A stretch of 60,979 nt of DNA from Bacteroidales bacterium (GTDB lineage: Bacteria > Bacteroidota > Bacteroidia > Bacteroidales > UBA10428): contig JAFGBD010000038.1 in NCBI GenBank assembly GCA_016933335.1, positions 1 through 60,979 of the forward strand, read 5' to 3'. The notes under the pieces were generated by a model that did not search any database, had not been told where the DNA came from, and was given only the letters and a program-made list of their open reading frames with translations. Positions 9,135 to 18,052 of the stretch are shown here, in pieces. The position numbers and the translations under genes are program-made. Each line of letters opens with the position of its first letter. Position 1 is the stretch's first letter.

Positions 9135-10198
9135 TTTACGGCGAGGTTTTTATAATATTCATCCCAATCTCCAATATCCTTCCAGGATTTTTCCGAAACA
9201 GGAAAGGCCCCTATCTTCCCATTTCTTATCTTAATATCATTAATCAATTGAGTAATATGAAAAAAAGAATTCTCAGGTATAAGATCCAACAAATGTGGTT
9301 CCAGAATATACATTCCACTATTGATTTTTAAAGTAATTTCAGGCTTTTCCTTTAATCCCAGCAATTTTCCATTTTTGCCGGTTTCAATGGTACCGTATGG
9401 TATGAAATAATTCTTCAAAGCTGCCACAATTGTAATTTCATTTTTGTTTTCATGGTGATAGTTCAAAATCTCAGAATAATCCTGTTCTATTATTATGTCA
9501 CAATTACTAACAAAAAATGTTTTATTTATTTTTCCTTTCATGAGATAAAGACTGCCAGCTGTTCCTAAAGGTTTCTCCTCATTAAAAAACTCAATATGAT
9601 GATTCAAATTTAGATTCCTGATATAGTATTCAATCAATTTAGCTTTGTAGTTCAGAGTTATGTAAAAATCCTTGCAACCATAGTTTACAAAACGTTCAAA
9701 TATTTCCTCAAGCATGGTTTTTTCTCCAATAGGAACTAATGCTTTTGGCAAAACGTTTGTTAACGGTTTTAAACGTGAACCTACACCCCCGGCCATAACT
9801 ACAACAGGAAGGTTAAACTGTTCTTTGGGTTTGGGATTAATGCCCTTAAAGATATCTTCCCAGAAATAGATATCCAATATTTCATTGTTTTCGTTAACAA
9901 CCGGACATAATTCCATTCGATACTCCATCATCATATTACGGATTGAGTCAAAAGAGGCTTCTGGCTTTGCAACACGATTTTTTTTTCGAATAACATTAAT
10001 AACTGGAGTTTCCAAAGGCGTATTATTAATAACAGCCCGTTGAATATCACCTGCACTAATTAAACCAACATATTTCTCATTATCAACCAGAATCAATAGC
10101 TTTGCGTCCAAAGCATCCATTTGTTTAAGGGCTGAAATAAGGCTCTTATCAGGTTGAATATCTCTTTGTCTGAATTTTTCACTCATATTTTTTATCAT
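9131..10198 (-). CDS. CBS-domain sugar-1-phosphate nucleotidyltransferase (PtmE-like)
   Basis: A 355-residue fusion. Residues ~1-118 are a pair of CBS domains (YVGLISAGDIQRAVINNTPL; ELCPVVNENNEILDIYFWED). Residues ~130-352 are an NTP-transferase domain with VVVMAGGVGSRLKPLTNVLP, the GxGxRLxPLT-x-P-K signature, then VSNCDIIIEQDY, GTAGSLYLM and WKDIGDWDEYYK. This architecture is the one known from PtmE, the glucosamine-1-phosphate guanylyltransferase of the Campylobacter legionaminate pathway. Adjacent legB, legC and legH-like genes support that reading, though HddC/RmlA-like alternatives exist. The CBS pair suggests adenine-nucleotide regulation. Its start codon overlaps the acetyltransferase stop as ATGA (10195-10198). 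An internal ATG at 10186 is also possible. Confidence 0.85.
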   Translation of the reverse strand: MIKNMSEKFRQRDIQPDKSLISALKQMDALDAKLLILVDNEKYVGLISAGDIQRAVINNTPLETPVINVIRKKNRVAKPEASFDSIRNMMMEYRMELCPVVNENNEILDIYFWEDIFKGINPKPKEQFNLPVVVMAGGVGSRLKPLTNVLPKALVPIGEKTMLEEIFERFVNYGCKDFYITLNYKAKLIEYYIRNLNLNHHIEFFNEEKPLGTAGSLYLMKGKINKTFFVSNCDIIIEQDYSEILNYHHENKNEITIVAALKNYFIPYGTIETGKNGKLLGLKEKPEITLKINSGMYILEPHLLDLIPENSFFHITQLINDIKIRNGKIGAFPVSEKSWKDIGDWDEYYKNLAVK

Positions 10199-10797
10199 AA
10201 TTCTGCTCCTGCTATTGTACTGTTCGCTTTAATAAAGCTATTAGGTAAAATTTTTATATATTGTTTTGTAACAGTCCCGCTTCCGATGAAACTCTCTCTG
10301 CCAACAATAACACCGCCATTTATAATGGCAGCAGTTGAAATATGGCAATGATCTTCAATAACGGCATCGTGTTCGATAAGTGCTTTTGAGTTAATAATAC
10401 AATTACATCCTATAATGGCATTTGCGTTTATTTGTGCAAAATGCATAACTACAGATCCAGGACCAATTGCTGAATGTTTCGAAACATAAGCCATAGGTGA
10501 TATTATGACCGGAAAATTTATATTATAACCTTTTAACAATGTATATAATTTGATTCTCTTTTCAGCAGATTGAAGTTGTCCCAAGGTAATAAGATAGTTA
10601 TTATAATGCTTTGTCAGATAAGGAATATTATCATCGCTTGCAATTATTTTATAACCCATATTCTGTTGTCCGATTTCTTTTTTTAGACCTACTATGCCTG
10701 CAATTTCATATACAGACTGCTGTTCAATAACATCAATTACAGAAGAACAATGGCCTCCACCTCCTATAAGAATTATTTTTTTCTTTTTTTTATTCAT
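10195..10797 (-). CDS. NeuD/LegH-family sugar N- or O-acetyltransferase
   Basis: A 200-residue left-handed beta-helix acyltransferase. The N-terminal Rossmann-like part has KIILIGGGGHCSSVIDVIEQ (glycine-rich loop at ~12-16). The C-terminal part (~90-200) has hexapeptide repeats such as SAIGPGSVVMHFAQINANAI and NSKALIEHDAVIEDHCHIS, whose His is the expected base. It would transfer acetyl from acetyl-CoA to the 4-amino group made by LegC, as LegH/PglD/NeuD-type enzymes do. The reading frame extends to a TTG at 10827. The ATG at 10797 is chosen because the family begins just before this Rossmann strand. It sits between legC and the nucleotidyltransferase, with ATGA overlap into the latter. Confidence 0.87.
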   Translation of the reverse strand: MNKKKKKIILIGGGGHCSSVIDVIEQQSVYEIAGIVGLKKEIGQQNMGYKIIASDDNIPYLTKHYNNYLITLGQLQSAEKRIKLYTLLKGYNINFPVIISPMAYVSKHSAIGPGSVVMHFAQINANAIIGCNCIINSKALIEHDAVIEDHCHISTAAIINGGVIVGRESFIGSGTVTKQYIKILPNSFIKANSTIAGAEL

Positions 10798-10887
10798 TAT
10801 TATAGCGTATGGTTTTTTTATACCCAAAAAAGCGAAAATAATAAATATAGAATCATCTGAATTGTGACATCTAGTAACTTCCTGTTT

Positions 10888-12066
10888 TTATAATCTAACA
10901 CTACTTGGAATATTTACTATCCTTTCCTCAAACCATTGTGAATTTTCCAACCCATCAGTTTGACACTTCCTGAACATTTTCAATTTATGCATAGGATGCC
11001 AGGCAGGTCGAGTCATCACACCTCTTTTATTCGTATAATCCAGGAATTGATCCCGTGTTTCTTTATCTTTAAGAATAATAGTATTCAGCCAATAATTGGA
11101 CTTACAGTCTTTTGGTTCCATAAAGAAATCAATATTAGTATTTGCGAAAAAAGCTTTATAATAACTTGCCGTTTCTCGTTTATTGGCTAATGTTTTATCG
11201 AAATATTCCAGTTGTGCACAGCCAATTGCAGCATTAACATTAGGTAATCTATAATTATAACCAATCTGGTCATGTATGAATTCCCAAGGATGAGCAGTTT
11301 TAGCCTGCGTTGTTAGGTGTTTTGCTTTTTTACCCAATTCTTCATCCTTAAAAAGTAACATACCACCTCCCCCAGTCGTTAGTATTTTGTTTCCATTAAA
11401 ACTCAATACACCTATTTTACCAATTGTTCCTGTATGCAATCCCTTATAAAAACTACCCAGGCTTTCAGCCGCATCTTCAATAACAGGGATATTATATTGG
11501 CTGCAAATCTCAACAATCTCATTAATGAGAACCGGATGACCGAAAGTGTGCATCGGGACGCAAGCGGAGATTAATCGACCTGTTTTTTTATTAAAAGGCA
11601 GGGCTATAGATGAAATGTTCCTGTTACTGGCTGTCGCTTTAACCTTAACATTTTCGTATAGCCAATTTTTCAGAGCGTTAGGTGATAACCCTATGGTATC
11701 TTTATCCACGTCCAGAAAAACAGGCTGTGCTCCACAATAAGCTATTGCATTAGCAGTAGCAATAAAGGTCATAGTCTGAGTAATGACCTCTGTATTTCTT
11801 TCAACACCAACCAACATTAAAGCTAAATGAAGAGCATTTGTGCCGTTTACACACACCACAGCTTTTTTAGCACCGGTGTATTCTGCAACCATATCCTCAA
11901 AGCGGTCTACAAAAATGCCTACTGAGCTTACAAAAGTCGTATCAATACATTCCATGAGGTATTCTTTTTCTTTTCCTTTGAAAACCGGAGCATGCAATGG
12001 AATTAAACCTTGTGGTTTGTTGTAAAGATTACGAATGAAATGAATTATTTTATCGAAGTCTTCCAC
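10888..12066 (-). CDS. legC: LegC-family sugar aminotransferase
   Basis: A 392-residue PLP-dependent enzyme of the DegT/DnrJ/EryC1 fold. The N-terminus (IPLHAPVFKGKEKEYLMECI, then TTFVSSVGIFVDRFEDMVAE) is diagnostic of the LegC subgroup. The active-site Lys is K227 in SFNGNKILTTGGGGMLL, and IEDAAESLGSFYKGLHTG is the cofactor-binding stretch. It transfers an amino group from glutamate to the 4-keto-6-deoxy sugar nucleotide made by LegB, giving a 4-amino-4,6-dideoxy sugar. The gene lies 166 bases after legB and 90 before the acetyltransferase, in biosynthetic order. Family known; end product inferred. Confidence 0.92.
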   Translation of the reverse strand: MEDFDKIIHFIRNLYNKPQGLIPLHAPVFKGKEKEYLMECIDTTFVSSVGIFVDRFEDMVAEYTGAKKAVVCVNGTNALHLALMLVGVERNTEVITQTMTFIATANAIAYCGAQPVFLDVDKDTIGLSPNALKNWLYENVKVKATASNRNISSIALPFNKKTGRLISACVPMHTFGHPVLINEIVEICSQYNIPVIEDAAESLGSFYKGLHTGTIGKIGVLSFNGNKILTTGGGGMLLFKDEELGKKAKHLTTQAKTAHPWEFIHDQIGYNYRLPNVNAAIGCAQLEYFDKTLANKRETASYYKAFFANTNIDFFMEPKDCKSNYWLNTIILKDKETRDQFLDYTNKRGVMTRPAWHPMHKLKMFRKCQTDGLENSQWFEERIVNIPSSVRL

Positions 12067-12232
12067 AATTCCAAGTATATATGAACCTTACTTAAACATG
12101 AATGCCAAGGATTACTTTTAAAATGATTTCTATTCTAATACTTTGACATTTCATAATAAAACGTATAATTTAGTATTGTAAAAATTTGCAAACAGGCTTT
12201 CTTACTGCCGGTCAGCATGATTAACTGCATAT

Positions 12233-13216
12233 TTATATGTTATAAAGCTGTGACTTATATGAATCTAAACGGTCTCTGAAAAACAAAATAGTTTCCCGGA
12301 GTCCTGATTCCAGGTTATAATCTGGTTGCCAGCTGGTTAGTCTGATCAGCTTTTCATTGCTGGAACACAGCCGTTCCACTTCACTTGTATTCTTTCTGGC
12401 ACGTTTGGCGTCAGTTTTAATAGGCTTGTCTATGCCTGTAAGTTGTTTAATTTTTTGGACAAGGTCTTCCATGGATATTTCCTTTGCCATACCAATGTTG
12501 GTTGCCTGTCCGTTGCATTTGTCACTTGCAGCAATGGACAGAAAACCTTTGACGGTATCCTTGACATATGTCAGGTCACGTGTAGGATATAAATTGCCTA
12601 GATGAACAAATTTGGTAACAGGATCAAGAAGTTGGGATATTATTGTTGGTATTATGGCACGAGCAGATTGCCGTGGACCGTATGTATTAAAGGGTCTGAC
12701 AATTTTAACCGGAAGACCAAATGATAAATAATAACTTGTAGCTATCTGGTCGGCAGCAATTTTTGTTGCAGAATAAGGTGACTGTCCTACTTTTGGATGC
12801 TCCTCATCAATGGGAACGTACTGGGCAGTTCCATAGGTTTCACTGGTTGAAGTAACCAGTATGTTTTCGCTATTCTGAATGCGGGCTGCTTCAAGAATGT
12901 TGTAAGTGCCAATAACATTAGTCTGTATATAAGCCAGCGGAGAAACATATGAATAAGGTATTCCAATCAATGCGGCCAGATGAAAAACAGTGCTGCAACC
13001 TGACATTGCTTTTGAAACCGAATCATAATCACGGATATCACCACTGTGAATTTCCAGTTCCTTAAAGATTTTAGGGGGCAGCAGCTCAAGATTACTCCAG
13101 TAGTTGGATGAATTATAATGCACAAAAGCTTTAACAGAATTTCCTATCTTAACCAAATCCTCAACCAGGTGACTTCCGATAAAACCTGCTGCACCGGTTA
13201 CCAGAATTTTTTCCAT
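12233..13216 (-). CDS. legB: LegB-type NAD-dependent sugar-nucleotide 4,6-dehydratase
   Basis: A 327-residue extended SDR enzyme. TGAAGFIG at residues 7-14 binds NAD, STSETYGTAQYVPIDEEHP and SPYSATKIAADQIA provide the catalytic Tyr148 and Lys152, and RPFNTYGPRQSARAIIPTII is typical of the LegB branch. It oxidises C4 and removes water across C5-C6 of a GDP- or UDP-HexNAc to yield the 4-keto-6-deoxy intermediate used by LegC. It is the first gene of the reverse operon, preceded by a 609-base intergenic region. The Campylobacter enzyme uses GDP-GlcNAc. The presence of a PtmE-like guanylyltransferase here supports the GDP form, but this is inference. Confidence 0.92.
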   Translation of the reverse strand: MEKILVTGAAGFIGSHLVEDLVKIGNSVKAFVHYNSSNYWSNLELLPPKIFKELEIHSGDIRDYDSVSKAMSGCSTVFHLAALIGIPYSYVSPLAYIQTNVIGTYNILEAARIQNSENILVTSTSETYGTAQYVPIDEEHPKVGQSPYSATKIAADQIATSYYLSFGLPVKIVRPFNTYGPRQSARAIIPTIISQLLDPVTKFVHLGNLYPTRDLTYVKDTVKGFLSIAASDKCNGQATNIGMAKEISMEDLVQKIKQLTGIDKPIKTDAKRARKNTSEVERLCSSNEKLIRLTSWQPDYNLESGLRETILFFRDRLDSYKSQLYNI

Positions 13217-13825
13217 AGATCTTAATGAAGGTTTTTTTGTTTTCTGTATGTTTTTCTATCTTACATCCTTTGCATGGATTGGCTAATATAAGAATAATTT
13301 CAGTCGTTTAACTGACAGACATTCAATTCTGAATATTATTAAACACAAATTAAGTAATTGGTTCATAAAAACTCATGCCTTATAAACTAAACTCAATTTG
13401 GCGCTGGTCAATCATCTTATTTAAACAATAAACAATCATTAAAAAAATGAATTTCTATCTGATTTTGGCATCGACCTAAAAGATTAAGTTAAGAAAAAAT
13501 ACATATGAAATCTGATTCGGAGACAATAAAGCTCTCATTTGCTGTATGATGAAATCAATTTTTCTGCCCATATTTGTATCAGGTATGCAAAGTTAGATAG
13601 TTTTTTTATATAGGAAGCTGCATCCTGAAATATTCCATTAATCAAACAATGCACTTTTGCTTATTACTTAGTTATTTCAATCTGCTGATAATCCGATTTT
13701 TCAACTATATAATTTATTTCTGCTTATTAGGATATAATATAATGATTAAAAAACATTTATCTTGAAAAGTCCTGTTTTCCATGTATCAAAATAAAATTTA
13801 TCTTTACGCAACCAATAATTTATAT
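13217..13825. other. 609-base divergent intergenic region
   Basis: Lies between the divergent legB (reverse) and YfhO (forward) genes and should hold both promoters. It is strongly AT-rich with no ORF of note. On the reverse strand TAACTTTG (13595-13588) fits the TAnnTTTG -7 consensus of Bacteroidota and could drive the glycan operon with a ~370-base leader, but no TTTG at the expected -33 distance was found. No convincing forward promoter, terminator or RNA gene was recognised. Confidence 0.5.
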
Positions 13826-16309
13826 ATGAAAATAAATCCTCTATCCAGATTAGCTCCCTATCTACTTCATATTATACTTTTTGTATTAATATCTGTTGCT
13901 TATTTTATGCCGGATGTTCTGGAGGGTAAAAAACTCTATCAGAATGACATGACTCAGTTTAAAGGATCAGTTAAAGAAATAACCGATTACCGTGAAAAGT
14001 TTAATAAAGAACCTTTATGGACCAACAGCATGTTCGGAGGTATGCCTGCCTATCTTATTTCTGTTGTATATAAGAGCAATCTGATTAAATATTTTCATGC
14101 ATTGTTTACCCTTAAAGGTTCCGCCCCTATTGCATATCTCTTTTTGTATATGCTGGGTTTTTATATCTGCCTGTTACTATTCGGCATCAGACCCTGGCTG
14201 AGCTTCGCAGGTGCCATTGCATATGCCTTTTCTTCATATTTCTTTGCCATCATTGCAGCAGGTCATATATCCAAAGTCTGGGCCATTGGATATTTGCCCC
14301 CTGTCATTGCAGGTGTATATACCGCTTTCAGGGGAAGAATTTTTCTTGGCAGTGCAATCACGGGTCTGTTTCTTGCTTTGCAGTTGCTCATCAATCATTT
14401 GCAAATAACGTACTATACCCTGTTAATCATCATTTTTTTTGGAATATTTGAACTGGTCGCTGCCATCAGGAATCATCAGATGCCGGTTTTCTTCAAAGCT
14501 TTGTCTGTATTGTTTATTGCAGCATTACTGGCTGTCTCAAGCCACTTTGGTGCGCTTTGGACAACTTACGAATACGGGAAATATTCCATGCGTGGAAAAT
14601 CGGAACTGACAGCAGACGCAGACAACAAAACCACAGGACTGGATAAAGATTATGCCACGCAGTGGAGCATCGGTATTGATGAATCCCTTAGCCTGTTTAT
14701 CCCTAATATCAAAGGTGCCCCGGCTGCCTTTGGGACTAACTCCAGGAGTTATGATTTATTAAGAAGGACTGAAGGAGGTACTTCCTACGCAAAGCAAATG
14801 CTGCCAAGGCTGCCTTCCTATTGGGGTGATCAGCCACATACCGTCCCTGTATACGCCGGCGCGGTGGTTTGTTTTTTGTTTATCTTCGGACTGTTTGTTA
14901 TCAGGGGAAAAATAAAGTGGTGGCTCCTGACGGCAACTATCATATCAATTGTGCTTTCCTGGGGCAGGCATCTCCCTGACCTTACTAATTTTATGCTCGA
15001 CTATTTCCCCGGATACAACAAATTCAGATCAGTATCCATGACGATTGTCATTGCCGAGTTTGCCTTGCCGCTGCTGGGAATTCTGGCCATCAGGGAAATC
15101 ATTGTCAGCGATATCAGTAAAAAAGAACTGTTAAAATACCTGAAATATGCATTGTATATCACGGGTGGTATAGCATTGTTTCTTATTTTATTTCCCGGAA
15201 TATTCGGTCTTGAATCTCCGTTTGATCAGCAATTGATTCAACAGGGACAGGGCATACTTGTAGATGCATTCGTTGAGGACCGGAAAAGCCTGGTGAGGAC
15301 GGATGCACTCCGTTCACTGATTTTTGTCCTGTTAACAGCGGGCTTGATCTATCTGTTCATCAATAAAAAAGTAAAGGTGAATTTCCTTACAGGAGGTTTG
15401 GTTTTATTGTTTCTTATTGATATGTGGCCGGTTGATAAAAGGTATGTCAGCAGCGATAATTTTGTCAGCAAGAAGGAGGATAAAAGCCAGTTTTCTCCAT
15501 CAACCGCAGATCTGCTTATCCTGAAAGACAAGGAACCCGGATACAGGGTACTGAATCTTGCAGTCAGTCCTTTTCAGGATGGCACTACTTCCTATTTCCA
15601 TCATTCTATCGGCGGATATCACGGAGCTAAAATGAAACGCTACCAGGAGCTCATTGATTATCACATTATAAATGAAATAACAAAGCTTTATAATGGTCTC
15701 AGAAATAACTTTTCATCCGGTGCAATTGACAGTATCATGAATAAGTTCAATGCCCTGAATATGCTGAATACCAGATATGTGATTTATAATCCTGAAGCTC
15801 CGCCCCTTGTTAACAAGCATGAACTTGGCAGTGCCTGGTTTGTAAATGGGTACCGGCTTGTGGAAAATGCAGATGAAGAAATCGCAGCACTTTCTGAATT
15901 TAATCCTGCTAATGAAGCGCTGCTGGATAAACGATTTGAGGACAGGGTAAAGGGATTTGAACCGCTCAGCGACAGTACTGCTGATATTTTCCTTGCCACA
16001 TACCTGCCCAATCATCTTACCTATCTGTCAAAGAGTTCAAATGAACAACTGGCAGTTTTTTCTGAAATATATTATGATAAAGGCTGGAAGGCTTTCATCG
16101 ATGGAAATCACGCACCATATTTCAGGGCAGATTATCTGCTGAGAGCCATGCGCATACCTGCAGGTAGTCATACCATTGAATTTAAGTTTCACCCGAAAAG
16201 CTATTACACAGGAGAAAAAATTTCCCTGGCAGGATCAGTACTATTGATCCTGATGTTAATCGGAGCATTTGCAGTTGAAATAAGAAAAGGATCGGACAAA
16301 GCACTCTGA
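13826..16309 (+). CDS. YfhO-family membrane protein
   Basis: About 827 residues from the ATG at 13826. The open frame reaches ATG 13781, but the family start (short basic stretch then first membrane helix, followed by LEGKKLYQNDMTQFKG) fits 13826. It has about a dozen hydrophobic helices in the first ~560 residues, including NSMFGGMPAYLISVVYKSNL and FSSYFFAIIAAGHISKVWAI. A C-terminal extracytoplasmic region carries SEIYYDKGWKAFIDGNHAPY and RADYLLRAMRIPAGSHTIEF, the YfhO hallmark. YfhO proteins are GT-C-like; in Firmicutes a relative is implicated in lipoteichoic-acid glycosylation. A role in transferring lipid-linked sugars here is inference. It stands alone between two reverse-strand clusters. 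Confidence 0.88.
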   Translation: MKINPLSRLAPYLLHIILFVLISVAYFMPDVLEGKKLYQNDMTQFKGSVKEITDYREKFNKEPLWTNSMFGGMPAYLISVVYKSNLIKYFHALFTLKGSAPIAYLFLYMLGFYICLLLFGIRPWLSFAGAIAYAFSSYFFAIIAAGHISKVWAIGYLPPVIAGVYTAFRGRIFLGSAITGLFLALQLLINHLQITYYTLLIIIFFGIFELVAAIRNHQMPVFFKALSVLFIAALLAVSSHFGALWTTYEYGKYSMRGKSELTADADNKTTGLDKDYATQWSIGIDESLSLFIPNIKGAPAAFGTNSRSYDLLRRTEGGTSYAKQMLPRLPSYWGDQPHTVPVYAGAVVCFLFIFGLFVIRGKIKWWLLTATIISIVLSWGRHLPDLTNFMLDYFPGYNKFRSVSMTIVIAEFALPLLGILAIREIIVSDISKKELLKYLKYALYITGGIALFLILFPGIFGLESPFDQQLIQQGQGILVDAFVEDRKSLVRTDALRSLIFVLLTAGLIYLFINKKVKVNFLTGGLVLLFLIDMWPVDKRYVSSDNFVSKKEDKSQFSPSTADLLILKDKEPGYRVLNLAVSPFQDGTTSYFHHSIGGYHGAKMKRYQELIDYHIINEITKLYNGLRNNFSSGAIDSIMNKFNALNMLNTRYVIYNPEAPPLVNKHELGSAWFVNGYRLVENADEEIAALSEFNPANEALLDKRFEDRVKGFEPLSDSTADIFLATYLPNHLTYLSKSSNEQLAVFSEIYYDKGWKAFIDGNHAPYFRADYLLRAMRIPAGSHTIEFKFHPKSYYTGEKISLAGSVLLILMLIGAFAVEIRKGSDKAL

Positions 16310-16330
16310 CAAATTTGCAGTCACTTCGTA

Positions 16331-17230
16331 TTATCTATACTTATCAGAGGATCCTGCCGGAGAATAATCATATTTTTCTTTGAAATAGCTGTGGATATGA
16401 TCTTTTGATGCAAGATTGGAAATAAGCCAACCTGAATTATCAGTATTCCTTTTAAAATTATCAACAACCATCATCCAATCCGGAATATCAAGCAGATAAT
16501 AATGTAAAGATTTAACATGCTGGTATTTCAATGCCCCTCTCCTGATCATGTTATAAAAACCCAGCACATTTTCTTCAACATAATCTCTTGAAGATAAATG
16601 ATTCAGGTTTTCATGATCATTCAAAAGGATTTTCAGATCAATAAAGTTAGTTTCGTTGCTAAGTGGCGGGATATAACTTCCTGGTGAATCCTTAAGGTTT
16701 TTATCCTCCTGTTTATCCGTATTGAATCCCGGCTCACTTTTAAGGTCCGGATATACAGAAATAACAGCCCACTTCAATCCATTATCAGTTTCACGTTTTA
16801 AAAGCAGATCAAGTTCTTTGTTTTTACCGTTTATACTAACCTGGCAGGTAAGCTCGGCATAGATTTGTTCTGATAATGGGTCGATATAAAAAGTATCTGT
16901 ACAAACCTTATAAATAAAACTTTCAATAAGATTCTGATAGGATTTGTCTTCGACCCCTGGATCCAGCCGTTTATCCTCATCATCAAAAAGCAGCCTGATA
17001 TATTCATTACGTGTGATGACTGATTCAAACTCCGGTCCGATATCCTGGTTCAGGAAGTCTTTCTGAAAATTAAAACGGTCGATGAACTCACTGAGCTGCT
17101 TCACTTTAATCAGGTAGTTTCTTGGCAGGTTTCCAACCGAATATTTATCCTGTTGTGCATAAATATTGCAGAATCCGATCAGCATGCATGCAACGAGTAT
17201 CACTGTATATTTTAATATAACCCTGTACAA
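16331..17230 (-). CDS. Exported protein of unknown function
   Basis: A 299-residue protein with an N-terminal signal peptide (hydrophobic stretch ~7-22, cleavage probably after NIYA before QQDKYS). I do not recognise a named family. The body looks like alpha/beta modules of the NTF2-like or SnoaL-like kind, with CQVSINGKNKELDLLLKRET and GLKWAVISVYPDL in the first half. A second ~100-residue module ends in DNSGWLISNLASKDHI. It is the last gene of the reverse cluster and follows the preceding ORF by 11 bases. The related-looking neighbours suggest a shared periplasmic or surface job, but no function can be given. Confidence 0.75.
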   Translation of the reverse strand: MYRVILKYTVILVACMLIGFCNIYAQQDKYSVGNLPRNYLIKVKQLSEFIDRFNFQKDFLNQDIGPEFESVITRNEYIRLLFDDEDKRLDPGVEDKSYQNLIESFIYKVCTDTFYIDPLSEQIYAELTCQVSINGKNKELDLLLKRETDNGLKWAVISVYPDLKSEPGFNTDKQEDKNLKDSPGSYIPPLSNETNFIDLKILLNDHENLNHLSSRDYVEENVLGFYNMIRRGALKYQHVKSLHYYLLDIPDWMMVVDNFKRNTDNSGWLISNLASKDHIHSYFKEKYDYSPAGSSDKYR

Positions 17231-17241
17231 ATGAATAATTG

Positions 17242-17886
17242 TTATAAAGATGATACCAGCTCTGATTTGGTTTCTGTGGCTTTAATATTACCCAGAAAAA
17301 TTTTCCATCTTTTTTCGTTGTAAAATTTATCTTCCACCTGCTCCACAACTATCTCAATTTCTTTCTGGGTTACATCGGTATAGGCGATGTTATCTCCGAC
17401 AAATCCTGTAAACTCCTGAAATATTGTTGCAACAGCATAATACCTGCTGTCAGGCCCCTTTATGAAATCAGTGATATAAGCGATATCATAATACTTAATT
17501 ACCACCCTTGTATAGGGAAGGGTCTTAAGACGGAACAGGTAATTTTCCATGGTACGGGTTCTGATTTCGGCCTCACCTTCTTCGGTTAAAAAAGAAACTT
17601 CCATCAAAGCCCCTTTATAAAACAGTTTCAATGCCTCGCGCTCGGCCAGGTTGCGCTTTTCCTGAGGCTGATCCTTGTCAGCAATAATGACAATGTGTTG
17701 TTGGAATTCTGCTACCTTTTTTTCGGTCGTTTCCTTAAAAATACCCACATCACCTTCACTGATATTGATCTCGTCAGTAATTTTAGCTGTCTTTGAGCTG
17801 CGGGCAATTTTTGATGCCGGCTGTTGAGGTAACAGGTTAGTACTGATAAAAATGATTAATCCGACTGCCAAAAAAGTATGCTTCAT
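17242..17886 (-). CDS. Exported protein of unknown function, module shared with the next upstream gene
   Basis: 214 residues from the ATG at 17886. An upstream in-frame ATG at 17925 would put extra residues before a good signal peptide (KHTFLAVGLIIFISTNLL), so the later start is preferred. The mature part has one ~150-residue module: EKKVAEFQQHIVIIADKDQP, EALKLFYKGALMEVSFL, RTMENYLFRLKTLPYTRVVI and VATIFQEFTGFVGDN. The pattern resembles the second N-terminal module of the protein encoded at 18053-19972 (NDYQ, AFLRLF, TVREYLDNYL, YVYADKFFSGKF). No named family is recognised. It is preceded by a 166-base gap containing the palindrome at 17940, and followed 11 bases later by another exported protein. 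Confidence 0.75.
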   Translation of the reverse strand: MKHTFLAVGLIIFISTNLLPQQPASKIARSSKTAKITDEINISEGDVGIFKETTEKKVAEFQQHIVIIADKDQPQEKRNLAEREALKLFYKGALMEVSFLTEEGEAEIRTRTMENYLFRLKTLPYTRVVIKYYDIAYITDFIKGPDSRYYAVATIFQEFTGFVGDNIAYTDVTQKEIEIVVEQVEDKFYNEKRWKIFLGNIKATETKSELVSSL

Positions 17887-17939
17887 GCTTTGTAATTTTG
17901 TTTTAAAAGAATAAATTATAAACACTTATTTACTTCACT

Positions 17940-17955
17940 TCCCGATAAATCGGGA
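17940..17955. repeat. Palindromic intergenic repeat TCCCGATAAATCGGGA
   Basis: A perfect 7-bp inverted repeat around AA, lying in the gap between two exported-protein genes. The same 16 bases recur at 56522-56537, and a related hairpin lies at 45112-45129. The flanking ACT is also shared with the 56522 copy. It is probably a dispersed intergenic palindrome, with possible terminator or mRNA-stability use. Confidence 0.7.
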
Positions 17956-18052
17956 TACACTATTAGATTATTTTGTTAAGTTTATAGACGTTTCATCCTG
18001 CTAAATTAACTGAAATTCATTAGCTTCTCAGGTCATATCAAATAATTCCGTC

